Source of the DNA: Siphlonurus alternatus | Lineage: Eukaryota; Arthropoda; Insecta; Ephemeroptera; Siphlonuridae | Direction of reading: 5' to 3' | Assembly: GCA_949825025.1 (NCBI GenBank) | Contig: OX463780.1 | Coordinates: forward strand, 44,620,979 to 44,684,978 | DNA: 64,000 nt | Part shown: one piece after another, positions 1 through 11,300 of the stretch | How positions within the stretch are numbered: position 1 is the first letter of the stretch | How the letters are laid out: the number at the start of each line of letters is the position of its first letter | Program-made: the position numbers and the translations under genes | Notes under the pieces: generated by a model | The model's database searches: none | What the model saw: only the letters and a program-made list of their open reading frames with translations | What the model was told of the DNA's origin: nothing

Positions 1-1785
1 CACTGGCCAGGGGATGCTTTCCTGGGAGGGGGCTGCCTGCTACTGCTAAGACCCGTCTCTCTCAACACCGCAGAACCCATCATACACAGGTGAAACAGCA
101 CTTCGAGTCAGTTGCAAAAGTTAGACTGCAATTGTAATCTTTATTTTACTTTTTAACTTGCTAAGCAAGTTTTTGTTTGTAAAGTGAAATTATATAAAAA
201 AAAAATATATATATATATATATGTATGTACAGTATACGTATCATTATCACATTTTTTTTTCTTATTAAAATTAAATAATACTCCTCCAAGAAATAAAAAA
301 GCAAAAAATAAAAAAAAAAAAAATATGAAATTCAAAGCTATTGAATTTTTTTTTTATAATTTAAAAATACCATAATTCCTATTGTTTATCTCCACAGGCT
401 GATCCTATGCTCGTTTGAGGTGCCGCACTCTTGCTCTCTACTTGTGTCATATGCCGTCAAGTCCCCAGTGCCAGAGTCGCCAGTACCAGAGCTTACTGCC
501 AAATCACCAGACCTTAGTCTGTGGCTTATGTGTCAAGAGAGAGAACGAGGCTCTTACAGGTACGTGACTAACAGTAGGGTCAAGTGTGACGGAGTATTTT
601 ATTTTACCTTTTTCTGTGAGGTAACAATAATTATCATAAAATTAAATAAAAAAATAAAAATTGAAGAAGTGCAGTATAGAAATAACTAACAGTTTCACAG
701 ACACAATCCTTAAACACAAAGTATTATAGTAATTAAATATAAATTAGTATTAACTTTTTTTAACATTTAAATCCATACATGACAATTTAAATCCATACAT
801 GACAATTTAAAATTAATTATTTTGAACAAACATAAATTTAAAAAAATATATTTATGATTTTAAGTACTCATAGTACTTAAAAAATACTGTTTTATTTACC
901 AGACATGTGTAACAAGTAGCAAAAACCTACTTCAACATTATATCAAGTAAACTCCTTACATTGTCGTTTCTGCAGGAGGGAGTGTCTGGGAGTGGTGGAC
1001 AAGACCAAAGGTCGGCAGCCTCTTGAACCAGAGCAGGTGGCCACCCTGGAAGAGGCTCACCCTGAGCTCGGCAAGCAGCTGCAGGTGTGCCCTCAAAATG
1101 ACTGGATCATCAGGTGAGAGCAAATGGGGTGGACTCTGTAGAGCAAGGTGAAGAATTGATGGGAAAAAATAAGTAAATAATGGAAATTTGTATACAGCTA
1201 GTAGATTACTTTTTTTTAAAGAGACAAAATACTGTATTAATGAATGTCATTTTTTAATTATACAGATTTTATGGTATTTTTAGGAGGGGCTATAAATTTG
1301 CAGCTGGATCATATAGAATTGAAAAAAAACTCTTGCACTTATTATAACCTCCATCCTATCTTAATTAATTATTGATAACCATACAGTTCAGAGTAATATC
1401 TGTATTCTGTCATTTCTACCTGCAATGCTAAATTTCCTGTTTACAACTGTAAATTAATATTAATAAATAATGCTCTCATGGAAGTATGCAAATACCATTT
1501 TTAATAGTTCTAAACTGTATTTTAGTTTTTCATTCATTGGTTCTTTCAATTCATTGTGTTCAAAGATTTTTTTTTTCTCTCTCTTTCTCTAATTTGTCAA
1601 ATTTAATGCAACAAAATTTTATTCTATATATTTAAAGATAAATCTGTATTTCTTATGTTTGCAGTCATTTTGTGGTACCTGCCGAGTCACACTCATATCG
1701 TATCACCGAAGTGTGTGTTACCCTTGGACCTCGCACTGTTCGAACCCTGCTAGGCTGGCTTGCCATCAGAGCTTTCAAGAACTAA
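1..1785 (+). CDS. ENGASE-like (GH85 endo-beta-N-acetylglucosaminidase) C-terminal part, 5' partial
   Basis: Four exons join in one frame: 1-89, 398-559, 976-1113 and 1665-1785 (stop TAA 1783-1785), with GT-AG introns all in phase 2 and 169 visible residues. The first exon reads HWPGDAFLGGGCLLLL, which resembles the 'D-AF-GG-SLLL' start of the beta-sandwich region after the GH85 barrel. It is followed by a hydrophobic strand and LLVSYA, then W-IIRSHFVVP and an I-TE-VCVTLGP segment near the end. This is the order expected for the C-terminal accessory domain of cytosolic ENGASE, which removes free or misfolded N-glycans between the two core GlcNAc residues. The catalytic barrel would lie upstream, outside the window, so activity cannot be judged. 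The second exon carries a short PVPESPVPE-type proline repeat. Family assignment rests on remembered similarity; exon structure and frame are seen directly. A different beta-sandwich protein is the main alternative. Confidence 0.6.
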
Positions 1786-4781
1786 CAACAGAAATGTCCC
1801 GTACAGGGAATATATCATTTCAGCAACTACTAATACTTGATAGTGATTAACCAAATAATACTACATGTGCAATGTTTTTTAAATCAATGGAAACTTATTT
1901 GTTGTAAAATTAACAACATACCAAAATATGTAAACTAACATTACTAACATAAGACTGAAGTTAGTCTGTTACATTGAGACCACTAGGTTTGTATAAATTT
2001 TATTTTGATGTTCTAAAAATACAATAGAAATATTGCTGTATTAATATATATTATATTTTTTTTTTTATTATTTTTTAAAAGTAGATAGAAACACATAACA
2101 CATATGATAGAAAAAGATTTGTTGGGAAGGGAGATAGTTCGAGCTTTTAGCCGTTGGCAGTGACCCAGCAAAAAGAGAAAAATTAATTAAAACAAATTTT
2201 TTTTCTCTTTTTGCTGGGTCACTGACGGCTAAAAGCTCGAACTATCTCCCTTCCCAACAAATCTTTTTCTATCATATGTGTTTCTATCTACTTTTAAAAA
2301 ATAAATATCGCTTAGTTTGATTTTTTTCAAATAATTAATTAATATATATTATATAAAAAAAAAATTAACGTCACAACAATACCTTTCCTTCCTATTATCT
2401 CATGATGAATGGTTGAATATTACAATAATTAACAGACCATTTATATTATTTATTTTACTATGTTAAAAAAAAACTGATTTATAATGTTTAATATCAAGGA
2501 ATGCATTTATACTGGATTCAAGGTGAATAAATGCATTTGAATTTAACTACTAGCTGTCACTAATATAAAAATAACAATTCTAAATAGTTTTCTTATTATA
2601 ACAATAATTTATAACAATAATTTTTTAAAAGGACTTTATTGTTCATTGATTTAAATGTTTTCAAGATATCATTATAATTTCTAAACCTACTTATATGTAC
2701 TTCCCTTATACTATTAAATGTGTAACTACAGTATATAAGATTAATTTCTATAAATAAAATTCAATATCTTTGTATAAAAATTAATGTAAACCAAACTATT
2801 GTTACTAGTGTTTTCTTTTAAACATCTCAAAACCACCCTAAAAGTAAAGTTTGTGTCATACTAGTCCATCAGGTCTTTATATTGTGTGGCATATCCAGCT
2901 AGACAAGGGCAAAAGAGAGCCATCAAAAGTGAACAAAACACAAAAAAGTAAACCAAAGCCATAGCACAAGAAACCTACTTTTACCCTGGATCTATTCTAA
3001 ATACACTCATGAGGTCCTATATAATTTTTTGAATGGAGAAATCTAAAATACAAAGTAAGAATATTATTAAATTTTATTTTCCAACAGTAATATTTTTCTG
3101 TACATAATTTACATTAGAAGGCACATACTTTTTTATATGTATATATAGTTCCTGCCTTCCTATAACAACAACTTGCATGATTTACATATTTCAATGATCC
3201 CTGTTTATAAAAATATAAACAACAGTGGAGCAATTTACAAATAAGATAAACATAACCAGCTTTCTCTTTATATTCAGCTGAATAGCCACATTTAAGCAAT
3301 ATTCACTAATTTGCGATTGAAAGCCTGGTTAATTATCTTCTTTGTGACCCCATCCTAGATTGCTAAGCATGCAGAGTATATAAGAAAATGATGAAAGGTT
3401 GATATCATGGTCAATTCAACAGTTCATTGTTTAGAGGGTGAAATCTTTATCACTACAAATTTTTTTCCCCCCACAAACATCAATACAATATTATCATTTA
3501 TTATGTACTTTTTCTGATAATTTCATGCATGGTGATCAATATGGTACATATTTTTATTGAGGAATGCACACAAGATTATTAAGAACCTGCTGATTCTGCC
3601 TCATCCTATTGGCCCCAATATTAATGATAATGTAGTTATTTCTTTGTTGAGTTTTCTGATTTCAATTAAAATGGCATTGTTTTTTTAATTAATATAACAA
3701 AGAAATAATAAAGAAAAAATACAAACAATTTTCAATTATAATTATATATATAAGATGAATGAAATTTGATAAGTCAAAATTAATAAAACACGGAAATTCA
3801 CTTCATTGCTTATAAATCCAAAATGAGAGGTAATGAAAACAGCTATCAACCAATTTCACTCACTGAAAATAAATGAAAAAGTCACACATAATATACATAT
3901 ATGCAGCTATAATTAATATTCTTGGTATAATTTATAATGATGCTCTAACTAAAAGATTATACTGCAATTATTTTTATATCAGAATCAGAATATCAAATGG
4001 TTCAGTACCATACATACAAGTAATTCTTAATTGAAATTTAATTTAAAAAATTAATTTTAAAATTGAAAACTTTGCAAAATTGACCATTTTAATTTATTGC
4101 TATTGGAAAATATTCAATGTTTTGAAATATTCATAAAATTGCATTACATTAATAAAACATGGGATAAAATGAGAATTAAAATACAAGCTTTGAAATGCTT
4201 AAAAACTAGGGGGACAAAAAATATACTCCTCTGATAAAAAAAAAAAAAAAAAAAAAGAGGTACAGTAATTTTAAACTCTTTCTATCACTAAATTTGTGGT
4301 GATTGCATACTCAGTTTCTGATATGAAATTAAAATCAGTTTCATATAATTTAAGCCACACTGAACATTACAATACTCTAAAGGTCTAAGAGGCAAATCAC
4401 TGTTTAGCGGATACTGTCGCAGTATAAACATTTTAAATGGCAATTTAAAAAGTGCCAACGTTACTTGCATTTTTGATATTTTCCAGCGCTTGGAATGATG
4501 TTAAGTATTCAAAAAAAAAAAAAGGGGGGGGGGAATATATAATTAAATGCAATGTCTTCTAAAAATTGAGTCATTAGTACAAATTTATAGAAGAATTACA
4601 CAATCAGAAAGTTGCTTTTTGGGGGGGAAGGGATTAACAATATCTAAAAAAAAAAAAAAAAACTTTGGCTTATTTAGTATCAGCAAAATATGGGAGCAAC
4701 AATTATCACAATCTGGATTTAAAAAAAGCAGATACACATGCTTTAGGTACTTTTAGGCCAACCATATTATCTATACATCAA

Positions 4782-4821
<40 letters not shown>

Positions 4822-5369
4822 AATGTGGCTGTGAAAAAAAGATCTTTAACTGGGTATAGAACCAGAATTGACTAGATCTTATCAGTTGTGAAATAACTAT
4901 TTCAAACAATATAGATTATGCCTGTGTGAGCTGTAATAGTTTGTCAATTAAGGCCTGTTATATCAGCAATCACACATCATACAATATTTACCAACCACTT
5001 ATGGCAATTAGCACTAATGTTTTAAGTTACATATATTTAGCATCATCTAAATATTTAAGAAGTAAATTATATATGAGTTTGACCACGTCTAAAATAGGGT
5101 TTGGAAGATGAGTGTTTATAGACTGAGTACACTGATAAAGAGCAAATGATGTGGAATCACATTATGTAGTATTTTGCAGGTGTAGACTAGCATATTGGTC
5201 ATTACACCAAAGCATTATGAGCAAAATGGTTTCAAATTTTGACCAAATAAATGATCAAGCTTTGACTTGATATATAACATGAAAAGGTAGAGATGTATGA
5301 GCATAATAACTCTATTGCACTTTTACGTACATAAGTCTATCACCGGCATTGGCAAGAATAATTGGGACA
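1786..5369. other. Tail-to-tail intergenic interval between genes 1 and 2
   Basis: This is AT-rich sequence holding both 3' UTRs. It contains one large foldback element (2072-2302), A-tracts (about 4231-4256, 4666-4680 and 4786-4818) and G-tracts (4524-4533, 4621-4627). No additional coding exon could be supported. The ORFs here are low-complexity and lack splice context. Confidence 0.6.
2072..2302. mobile_element. Foldback MITE, near-perfect 105-bp arms
   Basis: The left arm (about 2072-2178) and right arm (about 2200-2302) are almost exact reverse complements, including GAGATAGTTCGAGCTTTTAG and its complement, around an AT-rich loop. No ORF. The superfamily is not clear because the ends merge into A/T runs. 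The near-identity of the arms suggests a young insertion or arm homogenisation. Confidence 0.8.
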
Positions 5370-8300
5370 CTAGAGTTCATCTCTAACATATGCAGGGGCG
5401 GGAGTGGGGGGGCGGGGCTGCACAGGGCGGGAGGGAGGGGAGGGGAGGGCATAGTAGCGGTGTAGACTGAAGGTGGCATCCGTCTGCAGGGAGGCTGAGG
5501 CGAGGGCAAGGTGCAGCAAACGGAGGTACTGGGCTCGCTGCACCAGGCGGCGCCACCGCAGTAGTGGAGACGAGCCTGTGAAATATATGGGGGTCAGTCT
5601 TCAAGTTTGCAAATACTTATTTGTGTAAGTAAATTTGAGGATCCAACTAGCTTAATAGACAATTTGCATAACATTTTTTTATTGCAGAAATGGATACAAG
5701 GTGCAAAGTTATGCTACTCTGAATTTTTTCAGATTTTTTAGAGACCGGGAACTATTTTTAAATAATTATTGAAAGTCGATTTTATGACATCACGAGGAGT
5801 CTGTCCGTAAGAAAAGGATAGGCGCCAAACGCCCGTGACGTCATAAAACTGACTTTCAATAATTTTTTAAAAATAGTTCCTGCTCTCAAAAAAAATCTGA
5901 AAAAATTCAGAGTAGCATAATTTGGTACCCTCTATCCATTTCTGCAATAAAAAAATGTCATGCAAATTGTTCATTATATCCACTTTTCAATAAAAGTCAG
6001 TTTCTTATACGTATTGTTTCATATACTGTAAATAACAGCCTTATACCTGAATGGCTTTTATATTAATTTGATTCTGATTTATTATTTGCATCTCATGATT
6101 CAAAATAAAATTATATGACTGTTGTCTGAAAATTACCGATAAATTTTAAGGCTCATTTTTATTTTATAGATGAGAATGGAATTAGTAAATTTTCTTTTAT
6201 AATAAACTCTGAAACACTCCTCTTTGATTTATTTTAAACAGTAGAACACCAAAAATCCAGAAGATCAAGCCTACATTAGGTTATAAATTAGCAGGTGACG
6301 AGTTTACCTGGAGTTCTGAGGCTTCTCCAGTGCCTCAGCTGGGCTGTCACTTCACTCAGGGCAGCCAGGGTGTGCAACCTTGCCAGGGGACTGCCTTCAT
6401 GAAGACCCAGTAGCGCTTGAAGACGAGACTCTGGGCGCAGGTTAGCCAACACGAACTGAGTCAGAGTCTCCACAGAAACTGCCTTAGACCGAGGGAAGAC
6501 TCTGCTCTCTGCTTTCCTGTGGAACAAAATTTGATTTTGTAAGCTAAATTTCTCTAGTTTCCACATTTTCAACGTCTTTCTTTAAGGTGAAAAAAAAAAA
6601 AAAACAGCAAGTTGTGTTACGAATGATGGATTTGTATAAAAATTATTGCAACGCAAAAAATCTAATAAACATCTTACAAACTTTTGAAATATTAACACAT
6701 AATTATGCTGACTTCATGTACAGCGAGTAAAAAATAAAATTGTAGGGTATTTTTTTTTTTTTTTTTTTTTTTTGCTGCTGCTAAACAAAAACCATGTGCT
6801 TGTTAATGCTAAATGCTAAAAAAATAAATAACAACGTAGAAGTGCAACTAACCTAGCAGCTGGGAAGAAGAGGATGGTAGGGTACATGTCCATGGTGAAC
6901 TCCCAGGGAAGGTCGTTGTTCTCCCCATCAATACGGGCAAACTCAAGGTGTGGTGTGTGGCGAAATAGGCGGGCCACATTCAGGAAGGCGAGGCTGGCAC
7001 TGCCGCACATCCCGCAGAAGGCCGAATGATACAGCACCACCACGTCCTGGTACACAACATCATTAGTCTGGTAGCATTAATTCCATAGGTAGTGCGGAAG
7101 AAGAATATTGGGAACTTAAGATGGAAAAGACAATAAAAGAGAATAAAAAATAAAAAAGACTGACCATAAAGGTAATAAAAATAAAATTCATAAATTTAAT
7201 TAGAATTTAATAAATTATACAATATTAAGTTCTGGTACAGAAAAAAAAAAAAAAAAAAAAAGATCATGGTGATAAATTCTAATATCCACAACTGTCAAGA
7301 TAAAATTTAACAACAAAATAAATAATAAGAATATTAATTTTAATAATGCCTGTAAATTTTTGTAAGTTATCCAAAATTTTGAAATTTGATTGTTACTCTA
7401 ATTTCATTAACTGCTGTTACTTTCTTACCTTATCATTATTGTGAGTGGTTGGCAGAAAGGTGAGCGAGGAGAGCTCTTTGATGCACATGGTGCTGTCTGG
7501 GCATGGAGGCACCACAGTCTCAATGGCTGGAGACCGCAGAGTTCGAGCAAGGCCCCCCATCGTGTGGTTCAACAAGAACTGGGCCAGCGAGACCTTTGTC
7601 ACCAAACCATCAAGCACGTGCTGGCTCTCCTGCTATCAGAACATACATAGCCCTGTCAAGGTACATGTTGAGGTTCACATGGTTGCGAGAAGAATTTAGT
7701 TTTAATAAAAAAATTATTTAAAAATTACTTTTTTTAACAATTATATACAGTATTTAAAAGAAAAGGATAGGAATAACCAGCAAGGCCCCTTACCGATCGA
7801 GAAGTCACAGCAAGAGAAAATCTTGCGGTCACAGTTTCACTAATTAGTTACAATATAATGTAACTAATTAGTTACATTATAACTAATTATAATTCTCTTG
7901 CTGTGATTTCTCGATCGGTAAGGCCTTGCTGGTTATTCCTATCCTTTTTCTTTTAAATGTATATCACAACCGAAATGGTTTATTTTCCTTAAATTGAATA
8001 TTTTTTTTAACAATTAAAACAAAAATTATTAAATAGATAATGGACATGAAAAGCTGTTGGTAATCATAGCCCCAGTTGTCAGTTCCCAGCAAGCATCTTT
8101 ACCTCCCAACCAGCTTTGTTAAAAATAAAACATCAGCAGTATGTTTGCAAAATGTTATTTTGTAAGGTCGCTTACCCCCGAGTTGAAGATGATGACGGCG
8201 GTCCTGTCGGGTCTCTTGAGCACGTCCACACCGAGCTGCTGTGCAAGAGCGTAGAACTGCAGGGAGTCGAGGGCCAGCAGAGAGAGGGAGCGGTTGTTGG

Positions 8301-11300
8301 TGCAAGCCAGTCCCTGCAGCTGCTCCAATCCTCCCTCCTGCACACAATGTCTCAAATTGAGGAGGGTCTGTGTGCTTCCCTGATCTACAGCTGCTGGAGC
8401 ATTGTCATATGTTCTCCATTTTTATTCAGCACTTATTTAATAAATTCTAATACAATTAATTAGGAACATTTTATTTTCATAACTAATGTTGAATACTCAC
8501 TTCAATGATCTTATTAAAAGAAAAGGATAGGAATAACCAGCAAGGCCTTACCGATCGAAAGAGTCACAGCAGGTGGAAATTCTTGTGGTCACAGAGGTTC
8601 ACTCGAAAGTTTTTACATTTTTGAAACGTTTCGCATCGTGGAGATGCTTCTTCAGTCACAAGAAGAAGTAGAATGATTTGACTGTTGGCTTGCTGGCTGG
8701 TATGTGAGGGGAGGGAGGGGAGACAGGAGAGGGGAGGTGTGGAATGAGTTGGTATGATATTTACAAAGGAGTGAAGGGGAATGATATTTACAAGGGAGGG
8801 AAATTTGAATTGAGTTATCTGAGGTTTAGCCCAGGCTTCTCCTCTATTTGCCTGGATTTCAGTACATTTTGATAAGCTAATTCCCACTGACGCAAAGTTG
8901 GATAATTGACGAATCCTGGTAATGTTTTAATTGTTTTTACTGTGAAGCATTTATTGAGGTCGTTAGTGTCATGTGAGGCCGCATGATCAGACACAGGCTT
9001 GCTCACGTAATGATGTCGTACATCAGACCTGTGTTCCCCTTCACTCCTTTGTAAATATCATACCAACTCATTCCACACCTCCCCTCTCCTGTCTCCCCTC
9101 CCTCCCCTCACATACCAGCCAGCAAGCCAACAGTCAAATCATTCTACTTCTTCTTGTGACTGAAGAAGCATCTCCACGATGCGAAACGTTTCAAAAATGT
9201 AAAAACTTTCGAGTGAACCTCTGTGACCACAAGAATTTCCACCTGCTGTGACTCTTTCGATCGGTAAGGCCTTGCTGGTTATTCCTATCCTTTTCTTTTA
9301 ATAAGATTATCACAACCTAAATGGTTTATTTTCCTTAATTTGAATACTCACTTCAATGATCAATGAAATAAACATATAAGCTGAAACATATGAAGCCTGT
9401 ACTTACTACGTAGTTACTAAAGTACTGTAAGTAAAACTGTTTCTTATACCGTACAAATGAAAAACTAAAAAAAAAAAATAAAAAAAAAAATCATGCAAAA
9501 AATACTGGCAAAATACGTAAAATACGCTTTTATCTCAAATGGTGGAAGAAAATTAAAATTTTAAATTTTCTCGCATTTGCTCTTACTGAGATTCAGTAGT
9601 TATTTTCTTAAAATGTTATGTTTAAACAAGAAACACACAACACACCAAGTAATTAAGTTGGGGGTAATTTTTCAAGAGAAAATATGAAACACTCATTTTG
9701 GAGTACTCACAAATGATTTTCGTGGAAAGACAGCTCTCTGAAGACGTCGTCCCAATAGTAAGCGTCGACAACGATGCTCACGGAACGTCTTGCCCAGAGT
9801 CATCACACGATCATCTGCGCTTTGTGACGTCACATTGCCCACGGGCTGACGTGGGACCTCCCTCAGGGATGGGATCAGGCAGCCATCAGCAGACCAGGGG
9901 TCATTCTCACAAGCCCATGCATCCTACAGCAGAGTATAAGGTGAATTATGAAGCTTCAGAGATGGTTAGACATTAGGTATTACATTACTAATTTTTTTAA
10001 TAAACTTCAAGCTTTTATTACAAGCATAAAACAAAGAGAAGAATAACCAGGTTAATTGAAATTGGAGAAAAATGAGGTATAGTAGGCAAACAAAATTAAA
10101 TGTAAAACATTTTTAAAAACAAACATTAAAAAAAAAAGCCGCACTAAAGAATTTCTGTTAGTTATTTTACCTGGCACCCTTTACTCCACCCCCTGTTTGG
10201 CAGCCGTCTGACGTCTGGCACGCTCTTAGAGGTGAGGTTTGCAGCTCCTGGCAGTGCCACAGTGGCGCAGGTTGGGGTTTCTGTGGTGCGAGGGCAGGTG
10301 TTGGTGCTCTCACTTAGCAGGGGTGAGAAGCAAGCTTTCTCAGCATTTCGGTGTCGTTGCTTTCTCACTGAGGAACCAAAGTTTGTCTGGTTACAAAATT
10401 ATCAAACATACGTATGGTATTTCTAAAAATGAAATATTTAATGACGGTATACAAAAGTCAAATGAGCAAACAATTTTCATGCAAGTATGTACTGTAGTTC
10501 GTTTTAATTGTTGAAAAATTGCCATTGAAAGTTGAATAGAAATTTATAGAAATAGCTCGTATACTGAAGTAAGAAAAAAAAAAATACACATAATATATAT
10601 TATATATATATTTATAGAGTTTAAAGAAAGGTGTCAAAATAAGCCTAAAATTCAATTTTAACATCTTTCAACTTGTTACCGTAATTGTACTGAACTTAAA
10701 TATATAATAATTAGAACAAAAATATATCTTAACAGCTACAGTTACTTTGTCATCGTATCAACTACAAGTTATTTTATAAAATATAAGATGTAATACTCAC
10801 TTGCTCTCTCTGTTGTCAAAAAATGAGCCAGCTGATGCACCCAGGTGTTGTTATTGCAGTTGTAATACTCCAGGCCAACCTCCCTTAGCTGAGTACAAGA
10901 ATATTAATTAAACTAAACCCAGACACACACTGCATTCAGTAAGACATACCAGCTCGAAGTAGGGGGTGTCGCTGAAGAAGGGGTTCCTAGGTGTGAACAT
11001 GAGCAGTGCGGGACCTTCCTCTACGTAGGGGGCCAGGGACAAGGCTTTGGTGCCTGGCAGGGACACCCACACTGCCACCTGGTGGATGCTGCTGAACACC
11101 CAACGCACCAGTCCATCACCTGTCCACTCCCCTCCATACACCTGTTAGCAAGAACATGGTGGTTTCAGGGGTTTTATTCACATAGCTCAGAAAACATCTA
11201 CATAATTAGTATGGATTCTATGAAATTATGCAGAAGGGACCAGAAATCAAATATATTTGGAAGTGTTTTGTCAAAGTTAGGAGATTTTTTTTGCAAAGTT

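Noticed and set aside
8973..9251. 92-residue frames at 8564-8887 and 8973-9251 with identical C-terminal halves
   Set aside because: They are the two inverted arms of one foldback element read on opposite strands.
9340..9370. Possible microexon with donor GTGAGTATTC on minus between TXNDC11 exons 8 and 9
   Set aside because: Exons 8 and 9 join in phase 0 directly; the candidate adds a stop, and the same 22 bp recur at 8489-8510 as a target duplication.
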